Below are positions 42,082 through 53,370 of a DNA stretch of 64,000 nucleotides, one piece after another (the first letter of the stretch is position 1; every line of letters begins with the position of its first letter). The DNA comes from Saccharomyces paradoxus (taxonomy: Eukaryota > Ascomycota > Saccharomycetes > Saccharomycetales > Saccharomycetaceae), in NCBI RefSeq assembly GCF_002079055.1, contig NC_047488.1, positions 248,001 to 312,000 of the forward strand, in the 5' to 3' direction. Under the pieces are notes generated by a model that was given only the letters and a program-made list of their open reading frames with translations, had not been told where the DNA came from and ran no database searches. The position numbers and the translations under genes were made by a program.

Positions 42082-42856
42082 GTATTTTTTTTTAGTATTT
42101 TCAGGACGACTCTCATTCTTTTCTTCTCATGACTTTAGCATAACAAAATACATAATAATGGCAAGTAATAAAACTCGTGTAGTTCATATATGTTCTTTAC
42201 TATATAACAAATGGTAGTGCTTTCAATATAACAGACTTCAATTATCTGCATACTTTAGAAGACGAGAACACAATACTCTACGTATTATCATCTGTTGTCT
42301 TATAGATATCTATCGTTGACCATCGTATGAGTACCATTTTATTATTATATCAATGACAATTGTTGCCTTATCATATGGCAAAGTCATTTGCGAATACTCA
42401 ACTGATGAGATGCAGTTATAAAAAAGATTGCTGTCTTGAAACTTTTTGTCCATTTTTTTTCCGGGGACTACGCGAGAACCCTTTGTCCTACTGATTAATT
42501 TTGTACAGAATTTGGACAATTCAGTTTTGGCAGACAGGCGTAAGAGGAAAAGAAAAGACAGAAAATCCCGGTGGGCGAGAAGATAGGAAAAAAGTCGTAT
42601 GACATCAGACTGAAAATTTTTCAAGTTAGACAAGGACAAAATCAAGACAAATTGTTAAGATATGATAAACTATTTGATTCAGCATCAGTTTGTCTTCTTC
42701 CATTTCCTATTAAAACTTTGTACTCTCTTACTTTCATGATAATTAAATACCATTTGTTGAAAATCCTCCTTTGATTTCGCTCTATAGCATATTTCATAGA
42801 GAAGATCTTTTGGTTCGAAGACGTTCCCACGTATAGCTAGAATAGTAGGGAGAAAA
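42082..42856. promoter_or_regulatory. GAL1 3' flank and FUR4 promoter
   Basis: 775 bp between two plus-strand genes. Minus frames 42310-42645 and 42642-42830 overlap each other and have no family features. The FUR4 promoter must lie in the right half. No clear regulator site or RNA gene was recognised. Confidence 0.4.
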
Positions 42857-44758
42857 ATGCCTGACAACCTATCATTACATTTAAGCGGCTCTTCGAAAAG
42901 ATTAAATTCCCGTCAATTTGTGGAATCCTCCAATGAGACCTTTGCGCCAAATAATGTGGATTTGGAGAAAGAGTATAAGTCATCTCAGAGTAATGTAACT
43001 ACCGAAGTTTATGAGGCATCGAGCTTTGAAGAAAAAGCTAACTCAGAAAAACCACAATACAGTTCATTTTGGAAGAAAGTCTATTATGAGCATGTTGTCG
43101 TTGACAGGTCAATCTTGGGAGTTTCCGTTCTGGATTCGTTTATGTATAACCAGGACTTAAAACCCGTCGAAAAAGAAAGGCGAGTTTGGTCTTGGTACAA
43201 TTATTGTTACTTCTGGCTCGCTGAGTGTTTCAATATTAACACTTGGCAAATTGCAGCTACAGGCCTACAGTTAGGTCTAAATTGGTGGCAGTGTTGGATA
43301 ACAATTTGGATTGGGTACGGTTTCGTTGGTGCTTTTGTTGTTTTGGCTTCTAGAGTTGGCTCTGCCTACCATTTGTCATTCCCTATATCATCTAGAGCAT
43401 CATTCGGAATTTTCTTCTCTTTATGGCCCGTTATTAACAGAGTCGTCATGGCCATTGTTTGGTATAGTGTTCAAGCTTATATTGCGGCAACTCCGGTATC
43501 GTTAATGCTAAAATCTATCTTCGGGAAAGACTTACAAGACAGAATCCCGGATCATTTTGGATCACCAAATGCTACTACTTATGAGTTCATGTGTTTTTTC
43601 ATCTTTTGGGCTGCCAGTCTTCCATTTTTACTAGTACCGCCTCACAAGATTAGACACCTGTTTACTGTTAAAGCAGTCTTGGTTCCGTTTGCTTCTTTTG
43701 GTTTCTTAATTTGGGCTATCAGAAAAGCCCACGGGCGCATTGCCTTAGGATCTTTAACTGATGTGCAACCTCATGGCTCTGCATTTTCGTGGGCTTTTCT
43801 GAGATCACTAATGGGTTGTATGGCCAATTTTTCCACAATGGTCATCAACGCTCCAGATTTCTCTAGATTTTCAAAAAACCCTAACTCCGCTTTATGGTCC
43901 CAATTAGTGTGCATTCCATTTTTGTTTTCTATCACTTGTTTAATTGGCATCTTAGTCACCGCAGCTGGTTATGAAATATATGGTGTTAACTATTGGTCAC
44001 CACTCGATGTGCTAGAAAAGTTTTTACAGACTACTTATAACAAAGGTACAAGAGCTGGTGTCTTTTTAATCTCCTTTGTCTTTGCTGTAGCTCAGCTGGG
44101 TACTAATATTTCTGCAAACTCATTGTCATGTGGGACTGATATGTCCGCTATTTTCCCCAAATATATCAACATCAAGCGCGGTTCGTTATTCTGTGCAGCC
44201 ATGGCACTATGTATTTGTCCATGGAATTTAATGGCAACATCGAGTAAATTTACAATGGCCTTGTCCGCATATGCTATCTTTTTATCCAGTATTGCCGGTG
44301 TTGTCTGCTCAGACTACTTTGTTGTTAGAAGAGGCTATATTAAGTTAACGCACATATACTCCCATCAGAAGGGCTCTTTCTATATGTATGGGAATAGATT
44401 TGGTATCAACTGGAGAGCTTTGGCTGCTTACCTATGTGGGGTGGCCCCCTGCTTGCCTGGTTTCATCGCAGAAGTTGGTGCTCCTGCTATAAAGGTTTCT
44501 GATGGAGCTATGAAACTCTATTACTTAAGTTACTGGGTAGGATACGGCTTGAGCTTTTCATCCTATACTGCTTTGTGTTACTTCTTTCCTGTACCTGGAT
44601 GCCCAGTTAACAACATTATTAAGGACAAGGGCTGGTTCCAAAGATGGGCCAATGTCGATGATTTTGAAGAAGAGTGGAAGGATACAATAGAGAGAGATGA
44701 CCTGGTAGATGACAGTATTAGTGTCTACGAACACGAACACGAAAAGACGTTTATTTAA
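42857..44758 (+). CDS. FUR4: Uracil permease Fur4
   Basis: A 633-residue plasma-membrane transporter of the NCS1 family, a proton-coupled uracil importer. A hydrophilic N-terminus of about 100 residues holds a Ser-rich PEST-like stretch, with Lys38 and Lys41 at the positions ubiquitinated by Rsp5 in S. cerevisiae to trigger endocytosis. About twelve membrane helices follow. The family segment WSWYNYCYFWLAECFNINTW precedes helix 1. The C-terminal tail is acidic. Length is identical to S. cerevisiae Fur4. Confidence 0.96.
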   Translation: MPDNLSLHLSGSSKRLNSRQFVESSNETFAPNNVDLEKEYKSSQSNVTTEVYEASSFEEKANSEKPQYSSFWKKVYYEHVVVDRSILGVSVLDSFMYNQDLKPVEKERRVWSWYNYCYFWLAECFNINTWQIAATGLQLGLNWWQCWITIWIGYGFVGAFVVLASRVGSAYHLSFPISSRASFGIFFSLWPVINRVVMAIVWYSVQAYIAATPVSLMLKSIFGKDLQDRIPDHFGSPNATTYEFMCFFIFWAASLPFLLVPPHKIRHLFTVKAVLVPFASFGFLIWAIRKAHGRIALGSLTDVQPHGSAFSWAFLRSLMGCMANFSTMVINAPDFSRFSKNPNSALWSQLVCIPFLFSITCLIGILVTAAGYEIYGVNYWSPLDVLEKFLQTTYNKGTRAGVFLISFVFAVAQLGTNISANSLSCGTDMSAIFPKYINIKRGSLFCAAMALCICPWNLMATSSKFTMALSAYAIFLSSIAGVVCSDYFVVRRGYIKLTHIYSHQKGSFYMYGNRFGINWRALAAYLCGVAPCLPGFIAEVGAPAIKVSDGAMKLYYLSYWVGYGLSFSSYTALCYFFPVPGCPVNNIIKDKGWFQRWANVDDFEEEWKDTIERDDLVDDSISVYEHEHEKTFI

Positions 44759-45144
44759 ATTTCCACACTACATCACATCCTGCATTAATTTGAAACATTC
44801 TTTCGAAATTTCATGTGTAACGATATTACTTCTTATCTATACTACTTACTTTTATTTACGTTCTCTTTAGCATTTACATTAGTGCATTCAGCCTTCATTG
44901 AGCATTAATTTTATTGGTTATAATATATTCACTCATTTTCGTTTGGTTTTCTGTTTGCCTTTTGGTTTAGCATTTCTTTTCCCTTTTAACTACACGCGAA
45001 AAAGGACAATTGTAATATGATATCAAATATTTGATTTCATTCATTCGCATGATGCTATGACCAAACTTAAAGCACAGATCTTCGCACGAAAAGTTTAGGT
45101 CCATTCATTCTTCTCCAAGATAAATATAAACTCCCCTTGCAAGA
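44759..45144. promoter_or_regulatory. FUR4 3' flank and POA1 promoter
   Basis: 386 bp between two plus-strand genes, AT-rich, with TATAATATATTC near 44920 and TATAAAC close to the POA1 start. No other element was recognised. Confidence 0.4.
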
Positions 45145-45678
45145 ATGTCGAACATCGCTTATGTCAAAGGTAACATCTTAAAAGCAACGTCATATCCTAG
45201 AATCCTCATTCATTCTTGTAATTGTAATGGCTCCTGGGGCGGTGGGATTGCTTATCAACTTGCTTTGCGCTATCCAAAGGCAGAAAAAGATTACGTTGAA
45301 ATATGCGAAAAACATGGCTCTGCTTTATTAGGCAAATGCATATTACTTCCCAGTTACGAGAACTCAGATCTGCTGATTTGTTGTTTATTTACATCATCGT
45401 TTGGTGGCTCAAGTCATGGAGGAAAGCAAAGTATTTTGAACTATACAAAATTGTCCTTAGATAAATTAAAAGCCTTCAGGGCTGCAGGAGGCAAAGCTGG
45501 AACAAATGAAGATATAATCAATGATTATCTAGACGGCCACATCAAATACCCAGTGGGAGAATATAAACTGGAAATGCCACAGATTAATAGTGGCATATTT
45601 GGAGTTCCTTGGAAGGAGACAGAGCGCGTGTTAGAAGAATTCAATGGCGATATGAATTTTACTGTGTATCAACTGTAG
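45145..45678 (+). CDS. POA1: ADP-ribose 1''-phosphate phosphatase Poa1 (macrodomain)
   Basis: A 177-residue stand-alone macrodomain. It removes the 1'' phosphate from ADP-ribose 1''-phosphate, a by-product of tRNA splicing. The ligand-binding loop [20 protein letters not shown] is at about residues 23-42, and the second loop [10 protein letters not shown] is at 147-156. Both are intact. Length is the same as S. cerevisiae Poa1. Confidence 0.96.
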   Translation: MSNIAYVKGNILKATSYPRILIHSCNCNGSWGGGIAYQLALRYPKAEKDYVEICEKHGSALLGKCILLPSYENSDLLICCLFTSSFGGSSHGGKQSILNYTKLSLDKLKAFRAAGGKAGTNEDIINDYLDGHIKYPVGEYKLEMPQINSGIFGVPWKETERVLEEFNGDMNFTVYQL

Positions 45679-45832
45679 TCTCTTTGACCATGAAATGCGT
45701 ACCTTTAATAACACGAAAATATTTAATTATTAAGTTTTAGTTCTAAAGTGTGTTAATATATCTCTCAAATAAATATGCTATACGCAACCAAATATCAACT
45801 TGTAAGTATCACAGTAAAAATGCTCATACTGT

Positions 45833-48800
45833 TTATGCAACCAAGGAGCCGTTTTCCTCCTTTCGATTGAGAATATCTTCCCTTTCAAATTCCCTCCACG
45901 TCCTCATTTTGATCTTAGAGTGATCAAATTCACCTTCATTCTCATCTTGTGCCTTTTTATTACCACCCGCAATAGTTCTTGTATCACCCCATGAGAAGTC
46001 ATCAAACTTCCAGTACGCATATGAAGGTAGCACAAAATTCCAAATCGGTAAAGCACAAATGTATACGCACATCCACCATAGGTACGACCATCTTGTGGCA
46101 GTTATAACAACGATTAAGCCTGGCAAACCAAGAATAATTGCCAACAAAACTAAAGTGATTATGGGGGTAGGTTTTGACACAATGGCAAAAATGATGACAT
46201 AAACAGTGAAGCAAATGGCCAAGGGCAACACCATAGTACCAATCAATTCGATACCAATCACGAATTGCATGGAGAAACAGAAAGTGCCACATAAATCCCT
46301 AATTAAAACCAATTCAAAAAGGTTATGTACCGTAGAATTAATCCATCTTCGACGTTGAGAAAGTAATACTTTGAATTTATCAGGGGCAATGGTTTTACAA
46401 GCAGCTTTTGGAACAAAAACCTGTTTTCTCTTAGGAAAAGTCTTCAACATTAAGGACGATAAAAATCTATCTTCACCAAGTAATAATAAGTTCTTCTTAT
46501 GCAAAGTGTTAGTAACATTATCTGAATATCTTTCAACAATATCTGGATTTGCCAATACAGGTACCCAATAGCCATCTGAGCCTTTGGGAGATTTTATACG
46601 ATACATTGAGAAACATCCAGGCAAACAAGTTACAGAACCGAAGACAGATTCAAAAGCTTTAGCTTGATGATGCGAAATATAGTACTCGAAAACTTGAATA
46701 GCAGTTACCCAAGACTGTGCCTTATTGGCGATCTTGGTCTCACCACAAAGACCCATAATTAAAGGATCTTTAACCATTTCAGCGACCATATGAGTCAAAG
46801 CATCGGGGAAAACTTTAGTATCAGCATCAACCATAAGTACCGTTTCGTAGAAGTCCGCCATTAACCCTGTAATCTGCCAGATATTTTTTAAAAGCTGAAA
46901 TTCCAGTTGGGTCATTCTTTCATCAAATGTTATTTTTTCTAAAAAGGACATCAAAATGATCTGAGAATCACGCTTACCTCTATTACCAGGTTTGGCGCCT
47001 CCCTGCTCTGCAGGAGTACCACACTTCACAATTGTGATTATCGGAACACGTTGTTGATTTTCTGGTGGAACAGTAGAATCGTCATATTTGTAAAAACCCG
47101 CATATATTTTGGCCATATTGTGTCTCTTGGAACCGGAAGCAACTGCCACATAGGAGTAAGGTTTAACTTCATCTGGTGGGGTGACAAAGTCGTCCATCAT
47201 TCCTAACGCTATCTCTGGAGTAGTCTTATCGTTACCAGAGCCCTTGATTAAACCATCACAAACAACCATCAATAGTTTATGGGAATTTGGATAATCTGTA
47301 GTAGACAGAGAATCTAGAGTTGTTCTTAAACCCTCCTCATCCTCGGAATAACAGGTAACAAAACAGATAGTATGAATTAATGGGAACCCATACGGCATGA
47401 AATCCAATGGTGGCTGTTGAACGATATCAGGATGTATAATTGTAGAGTCAAGACTTTGAATTAGCGACGATCCTGGTACAGGAGAAGAAGTGGCTTTGTT
47501 CCAAAACATCGAGGACGTGGGCAACAAAGTAGAAGGATTACGGGAATGTGCAGCTTTATTTTCATTGGAGAGTTTCCAAGCATTTTGAGTGGTCATTGTT
47601 GTCATTCCTCTATATGAACCAGAAGATTGTAATGAACTGCTCAAAGAGGTGTCTAAATCTATCACAGATTCATTGAACTGAAACATTTTGGAGCTGTGTT
47701 TTTTCAGTAAGTCAAAGGTCGAAGTACGCTTATGTCCCAATGACTTCTTAGAGTATTTCTTTGGCCTCAAATGAGGATCCACTTCCTTTAGAGGAGCTTT
47801 TGTTTGAATATTATTAGACCAATCTTCAATATCGTTTGTGTGCTTGTCCATTGTTTTATTGTCCACGATATATGCACCTTGTTTCCTAGCTATCGTCCAA
47901 CGGAAGTAGCAGGCGATTATGAATTTAATTATTACCACTGAAAGAATAAATACCAGAGAGACATACAAAACAACATCAGACGCAATGCAACCGACGGTTT
48001 TCGAGTCTACTTCACCGACTTTAATAATTTCGCTCAGACACCTCGCAATTTTCCTTTCATGTCCGTTGGACAAAACTAATGAGAGATCATAGCCTTGTAA
48101 ATTTGAAGTTTTCAAGTCATCAAATACAACAGGATAGTCAACCTCATCTTTTTCTAACCAATCAAGGAGATCCAAATCCAAAACATCACCATTGTAAACA
48201 ATCAAGTTTCTGGAGGAATTCTTTATACCATCCCAAGTGAAGTACACATCTGCCTTTGCCTTTAAACCATAAAAGGCGTCCCTATCGTCTTTGGAGGTAT
48301 GACAGTTCCATCCTGCGTAATTTTCAACTGTGAAGTTCGGCTTCGAAGAGCCATCTTGATTCTTTAACTTACATGGAAAATACCATGCTAAATTATTATC
48401 ATCATCATGGGGAATGGATGAATTACTCTTTGGGGTTATAAGGTTATGACAGTTACCATTAACATTTTGAAACAAGAACGAAGCATCTTTACCGGCATCC
48501 GACCAGGGCCCATAAAGAGTGTCCGAATCTACTTCAACATCTTGTATACCGGAACGTGAGGAAGTATTCAATTCATAGGCCTTACCATTAATCACAACAA
48601 ATTCCGTTGATACTTCGTTGCTTTTCAAACGTAGTTTAGAACTACTACAAACAGTTTTGGTGAAACCAAATGTCAGGAAAGCCACAATCGCACCAATATA
48701 CAAGATGACAGAAAGTAAGGCAACCTTTTCCCTCCACGCCATTTGCCTTTCCTTCTTAGCCATCCCGCAAAATGCAAGGATTGGAGCAGGAGCCCAAAAT

Positions 48801-49339
48801 GTAATGAAATAACAATACATCTGCCAAAATGACAGTGTGTCATCCGTTTCTTTTCTTAATGGCTTGATAGACTTATTTATAGGCTGCATAGAGCCTTCCT
48901 CGAAATTGTCCACATCAAACTCAGCACCGTCTTTATCAAATTCGTCTTCGGCAACACCTTCATCGCTTACTTTAACGGAGGCCTTCTTGTCAGTAGTATT
49001 CATGTCTTGTAAAAGATAACTATCACTTTCGCGGCCACTAACTTTACTTCTCAATGATCCTTTGGAACGCAACGAGCCACTGCGACGAGTTGTATTTGGA
49101 TTTATACCCGTGCTTGATGGTAAAACGTCCAAATGATTTATCTGCTCCTGCGTTTTCTGCGCATAATAAAAATGTGGATTATCAGGATTGTTTAGTCGGC
49201 TTCTTTCAGGCCGCACTAAAGAGCCTTGTCTGTGAGGTGCCCCTGAGCCGACACTGTGTCTTGATCTAAGCAGAGATTCTTCATCTTGATTAAGGTTTAG
49301 ATAGTAGTCATCAGGATCATCTCCATTCAAACCGGTCAT
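45833..49339 (-). CDS. CHS3: Chitin synthase III catalytic subunit Chs3
   Basis: A 1,168-residue family 2 glycosyltransferase that makes most cell-wall chitin, including the bud-neck ring. A cytosolic Ser-rich N-terminus leads to two helices (about 195-250), an extracellular loop with several NxS/T sequons, another helix, then the catalytic domain. That domain contains the DAD motif in VDADTKVFP, EDR at 956-958 and QRRRW at 995-999. Terminal helices and SWGDTR at about 1116-1121 follow. The frame is open 13 codons upstream but begins with TTG; the ATG at 49339 (MTGLNGDDPDDYYL) is the known start. It is three residues longer than remembered S. cerevisiae Chs3. Confidence 0.97.
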   Translation of the reverse strand: MTGLNGDDPDDYYLNLNQDEESLLRSRHSVGSGAPHRQGSLVRPERSRLNNPDNPHFYYAQKTQEQINHLDVLPSSTGINPNTTRRSGSLRSKGSLRSKVSGRESDSYLLQDMNTTDKKASVKVSDEGVAEDEFDKDGAEFDVDNFEEGSMQPINKSIKPLRKETDDTLSFWQMYCYFITFWAPAPILAFCGMAKKERQMAWREKVALLSVILYIGAIVAFLTFGFTKTVCSSSKLRLKSNEVSTEFVVINGKAYELNTSSRSGIQDVEVDSDTLYGPWSDAGKDASFLFQNVNGNCHNLITPKSNSSIPHDDDNNLAWYFPCKLKNQDGSSKPNFTVENYAGWNCHTSKDDRDAFYGLKAKADVYFTWDGIKNSSRNLIVYNGDVLDLDLLDWLEKDEVDYPVVFDDLKTSNLQGYDLSLVLSNGHERKIARCLSEIIKVGEVDSKTVGCIASDVVLYVSLVFILSVVIIKFIIACYFRWTIARKQGAYIVDNKTMDKHTNDIEDWSNNIQTKAPLKEVDPHLRPKKYSKKSLGHKRTSTFDLLKKHSSKMFQFNESVIDLDTSLSSSLQSSGSYRGMTTMTTQNAWKLSNENKAAHSRNPSTLLPTSSMFWNKATSSPVPGSSLIQSLDSTIIHPDIVQQPPLDFMPYGFPLIHTICFVTCYSEDEEGLRTTLDSLSTTDYPNSHKLLMVVCDGLIKGSGNDKTTPEIALGMMDDFVTPPDEVKPYSYVAVASGSKRHNMAKIYAGFYKYDDSTVPPENQQRVPIITIVKCGTPAEQGGAKPGNRGKRDSQIILMSFLEKITFDERMTQLEFQLLKNIWQITGLMADFYETVLMVDADTKVFPDALTHMVAEMVKDPLIMGLCGETKIANKAQSWVTAIQVFEYYISHHQAKAFESVFGSVTCLPGCFSMYRIKSPKGSDGYWVPVLANPDIVERYSDNVTNTLHKKNLLLLGEDRFLSSLMLKTFPKRKQVFVPKAACKTIAPDKFKVLLSQRRRWINSTVHNLFELVLIRDLCGTFCFSMQFVIGIELIGTMVLPLAICFTVYVIIFAIVSKPTPIITLVLLAIILGLPGLIVVITATRWSYLWWMCVYICALPIWNFVLPSYAYWKFDDFSWGDTRTIAGGNKKAQDENEGEFDHSKIKMRTWREFEREDILNRKEENGSLVA

Positions 49340-50996
49340 TCTAATCTTCTTTTCTACAGAAAGTTTAAACGGGACCAATGAAGAAATGGAAAAGGCACCA
49401 AAAAAACTTGAGAACTTTGCAAATCAGTATTCGTTTATAACCGTCTACCGATGTGATTTTTCTGGCAAGCTTTATTACAAGTCGAAATGCTGATATTTGA
49501 ACGTAAATCTGAAACACAGGAAAGAATATTTTTGTTTTCTATTTTTATGCTCTTATTTTCATTTTTGATTTTTTTTTTCGAGGTCTGCGCAAGCGTCAAT
49601 AACGCGTTTTACCCAAACGGGGAATCAAAGAGGGTCACCTATGCAAGTGCTGGATACAATACAACACAGACCCTGCGAGCTAATTGTCCATCAATACTAT
49701 TATGTATGCTTCAAGAAATACCCAGCTGATGTACATACTATATGTGCATATACATACATACATACATACATGCATACACAGAATTACGTGTGTATATGCA
49801 GGTACGCAGTGTGTACGCAAATATGAAGATAGTCCGTTCAAGAATGTAAAGGGGAAACGCAATGCTTACTTTTCAGTTCCTAGAACACAAATTCACAAGC
49901 GCTGTTTCATAGGCCTGTTCAAGTAATTTACAGTCTTTTTTCCCGTATATTCTCTTAATTACGGTATAGCCGTCGTTTCTGCGCTATAGCAACAATTCCA
50001 TAGATCTGGAAAAAGAAAGGCGAAGACACAATACAAGAGCTTTGTGACACAGCGCATGGAAGGGATATAGATAGAGCAGTAGTGCCTCGCCTTTATGTTT
50101 AAGGCTTCTGCACTCATCTCCTTATTTTCTCCAACTTTTCTTTACCGCTGTTTTCATTTCTATTATGAAGAAGAAAATGAAATAAGATATTGAATATAGT
50201 TATTTGTAGGGGTAGAAATCCCGCTCTTTTATGGCGTTGCGGTAAATCTACGTTCGTGGCATGTATGATTTAGACAAGAGGCGCAACTCCGTCGACCTAC
50301 TTGGATACATTGATTACATAAGTCGGTTCCTGAATTTAACTATTGGGATATCCAAGTTATCGTCCTTTTTCCAAATAATATTGACACATCTTCCCGCTTT
50401 CCCTCGATTTTGGAGAAAGTGCTTTGTACTTGTTTGGTAACGTTTTCTCACCCTGAAATCATGCGACTATTTTCCTCAAACCTTTTCTTAGGATGCCCTA
50501 TTGATTATAGGGAAAGGGGACAAGAAATCTAAATAACTAACATGTATTTTATTAACTATAATGAGAGGTAACTTGCTACCTCACGGTATAGGTGACGGTC
50601 CTGATGGAGAATAGTCACACTATGTGTTGGATGTATTCATCGCGGGCCAAGATAATTGAAAGTTGTTGCTAATACTTTCCTAGTTCTTCATCCTAAGTAG
50701 CTATCATAAAATCCTTCAATTGTTGCAACTCAGGTAGAATAATTTTGAAACATGCTTCCAAAATCGATAAACGTCCTAGTCTTTGAAAATGCGATGATGT
50801 AACCTATTGTTTGATTTTTTTTTGCTTGATCCTCTCGCTCTTTTTAGGGATAAAAAAAGAAAGATTGGTAAGGTATGAATTTCGAGCAATCCCATGGATA
50901 GTAGTTAAAGATCACTAAGACTCTCCCAGTACCACAGCTTACACCACCTTGTACGTTATACAATAGAGAAAGGGGATTTTAAGGAGTGAAGGTAAA
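49340..50996. promoter_or_regulatory. 1.66-kb divergent CHS3-SCO2 intergenic region
   Basis: A long gap between divergent starts. It holds a short TACA microsatellite (about 49751-49770) within CA/TA-rich DNA, long T runs, and GC-rich patches such as CGCGTTTTACCC near 49602. Frames of 60-80 codons on both strands (49487-49729, 49641-49826, 49684-49926 and others) overlap one another and follow the repeat, so they are not credible genes. I see no tRNA, LTR or snoRNA. Both promoters must lie here. Confidence 0.45.
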
Positions 50997-51902
50997 ATGT
51001 TGAATAGCTCAAGAAAATATACCTGTCGTTTCCTCTACGGACAGGCAAACGTTACAATAAAAAGATTCTTTTACAATAGAGGCGCATGTCAAAGAGGGTT
51101 TTCAACAGGATGCGGTTTGAGAAGTGATAATAAGGAAAGTTCAAGTGCAAGAAAACCACTAGATAGGCTACAACTGGGCGATGAAATCAATGAACCAGAG
51201 CCTATCAGAACCAGGTTTTTTCAATTTTCCAGATGGAAGGCTACCATCGCTCTGTTGTTGTTAAGTGGTGGGACATATGCCTATTTATCAAGAAAGAGAC
51301 GCTTGTTAGAAACTGAAAAGGAAGCAGATGCTAACAGAGCTTACGGTTCAGTAGCGCTTGGCGGTCCTTTCAATTTAACAGATTTTAATGGTAAGCCGTT
51401 TACCGAAGAGAATTTGAAGGGTAAGTTTTCCATTCTATACTTTGGATTTAGTCATTGTCCCGACATTTGTCCAGAAGAGCTTGACAGATTGACGTATTGG
51501 ATTTCTGAATTGGATGACAAAGACCACATAAAGATACAGCCATTGTTTATCTCATGTGACCCGGCAAGAGACACTCCAGATGTCTTAAAAGAGTACTTAA
51601 GCGATTTCCATCCCGCTATTATTGGTTTAACCGGTACGTACGATGAAGTGAAAAGCGTATGCAAAAAATACAAGGTATATTTTTCAACTCCACGCGATGT
51701 CAAGCCCAACCAAGACTACTTAGTTGACCATTCAATATTTTTCTATTTAATCGACCCTGAGGGACAGTTCATCGATGCCTTGGGAAGAAACTACGATGAG
51801 CAATCTGGTCTCGAAAAGATTCGTGAACAAATCCAGGCGTATGTGCCAAAGGAAGAACGAGAACGGAGGTTGAAAAAATGGTACTCTTTTATCTTTAATT
51901 GA
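50997..51902 (+). CDS. SCO2: Sco2, mitochondrial copper chaperone-like protein
   Basis: A 301-residue SCO1/SenC protein of the inner mitochondrial membrane. It has a basic targeting peptide (about 1-45), one membrane helix at about 80-97 (WKATIALLLLSGGTYAYL), then a thioredoxin-like domain. The copper ligands are CPDIC (Cys154, Cys158) and His245 in DYLVDHS. Sco1 delivers copper to cytochrome c oxidase; Sco2 is its paralogue with a partly overlapping role. Length equals S. cerevisiae Sco2. Confidence 0.96.
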   Translation: MLNSSRKYTCRFLYGQANVTIKRFFYNRGACQRGFSTGCGLRSDNKESSSARKPLDRLQLGDEINEPEPIRTRFFQFSRWKATIALLLLSGGTYAYLSRKRRLLETEKEADANRAYGSVALGGPFNLTDFNGKPFTEENLKGKFSILYFGFSHCPDICPEELDRLTYWISELDDKDHIKIQPLFISCDPARDTPDVLKEYLSDFHPAIIGLTGTYDEVKSVCKKYKVYFSTPRDVKPNQDYLVDHSIFFYLIDPEGQFIDALGRNYDEQSGLEKIREQIQAYVPKEERERRLKKWYSFIFN

Positions 51903-52185
51903 GCAAAAAAAGGGCAAAAGGGGACACAAACTAGGATACCAAACACATAGGTTGTTCATTTAACAATTGCACTGTAAATAGAAAAAATAAGCAAAATCGA
52001 ATGATCATGCTTGTTAGTTCAAATTATTAGTTGGGCTTAAAGGCGTAAACATACGGGAATAATAAACATACATACACACATACATAAAATCCGATGCCAT
52101 TCACTCTCAGGATTGCTTTTTTATGATGATATATAGTGGGAAACTTCACCAAATAAAGATGAAAACTTGACTTCAGTGTACGAAA

Positions 52186-53370
52186 TCAATTTTTACCAGC
52201 ACCAGCTCTGAAGTAGATGATATCACCGTCTTCAACAACATAGTCTTTACCCTTTTGCAACAACTTACCAGCGGCCTTGATGGCAGAATCGTCCTTGTAT
52301 TCAAAGACATCTTCACATTTCATAACTTGAGCCAAAATAAAGGTGTTCATTAAATCGTTATGAATGACACCAGCAGCCTGTGGAGCCTTAGTACCTCTTC
52401 TAATAGTCCATTCACGAACTTCGTCTGGACCGCAAGTGAAAAAGGAAATCAAATCTAATTTTTGTCTCATGGTGGTAATAATCTTTGGCAAGGCGGATAT
52501 TGTCTGCAGTTTCTTCAATTCCTCTTCTGCATCTTCTGGAGACATGTGAGATAGTCTTTCTTCTAAAGAAACACTGAATGGAATAATCAAATCACCTGGA
52601 GAGTACTTGTCTACCCATTCCTTAATTCTTAGCAGGTGCTTGTTCTTCTTCCTGATGTAATCTCTTTCAGACAAATTAATCAAGTAGATACATGGTTTAG
52701 CAGTCAATAAAAACATAGAGTTGATAATTTCAACTTCTTTTGAAGTCCAAGAGTGGTTAGCAACTCTTTGACCACTCTTTAGCAAGTCAATGATTTTGAT
52801 AATCAAATCCATTTCTTCCTTCTTTTGCTTGACTTCCAAAGATTGACCACCTCTTTTGGCAATTTTTTCAGCACCCTCCAAAGCCTTTTGTGCGAATTCA
52901 ATATCTTTCAATCTTAGTTCTTGGTTAATAATCTCTAAATCACGAACTGGATCAACGTCACCTTCAACGTGAATAATTTCAGCATCATCGAAACAACGAA
53001 CGACTTGGTAGATAGAATCGACTGATCTGATGTGAGACAAGAAAGCATTACCCAAACCTTCACCGGCAGAAGCACCCTTAGTCAAACCAGCAATATCGTA
53101 AACGGTCAAGTGAGCTGGAACTTCAGAAGCTGTTTTTTTGTAAATTTCACACAACTTGTCGAATCTTGGAGATGGAACAGTAACACGGGCTTCTTCTGGA
53201 TCAATGGTAGCGAATGGATAATTGGCTGGGTTACCCAATGGACATCTAGTGATGGCTTGGAAAAACGTAGACTTACCAACATTGGCCAGACCGACAATAC
53301 CGGCTTTCAAGTTGTTACCTGGACGACCCAATAAGACCTTCTTTTCTTCAACTTGCTTCTTTGGAGGCAT
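52186..53370 (-). CDS. OLA1: Obg-like ATPase Ola1 (YchF family)
   Basis: A 394-residue YchF-type P-loop protein. The P-loop GLANVGKS is at residues 27-34, and G3 is DIAGLTKGA at about 93-101. The G4 position reads NLSE in place of NKxD, the hallmark of ATP rather than GTP preference in this family. A coiled-coil helical arm is inserted in the G domain and a TGS domain fills the last ~85 residues. It associates with ribosomes and the proteasome. Strong codon bias shows high expression. Confidence 0.96.
   Translation of the reverse strand: MPPKKQVEEKKVLLGRPGNNLKAGIVGLANVGKSTFFQAITRCPLGNPANYPFATIDPEEARVTVPSPRFDKLCEIYKKTASEVPAHLTVYDIAGLTKGASAGEGLGNAFLSHIRSVDSIYQVVRCFDDAEIIHVEGDVDPVRDLEIINQELRLKDIEFAQKALEGAEKIAKRGGQSLEVKQKKEEMDLIIKIIDLLKSGQRVANHSWTSKEVEIINSMFLLTAKPCIYLINLSERDYIRKKNKHLLRIKEWVDKYSPGDLIIPFSVSLEERLSHMSPEDAEEELKKLQTISALPKIITTMRQKLDLISFFTCGPDEVREWTIRRGTKAPQAAGVIHNDLMNTFILAQVMKCEDVFEYKDDSAIKAAGKLLQKGKDYVVEDGDIIYFRAGAGKN

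Noticed and set aside
49740-49800. Repeats of TACA/CATA considered as a CRISPR-like or functional array
   Set aside because: A simple microsatellite of 4-bp units with no spacers; common in yeast intergenic DNA.
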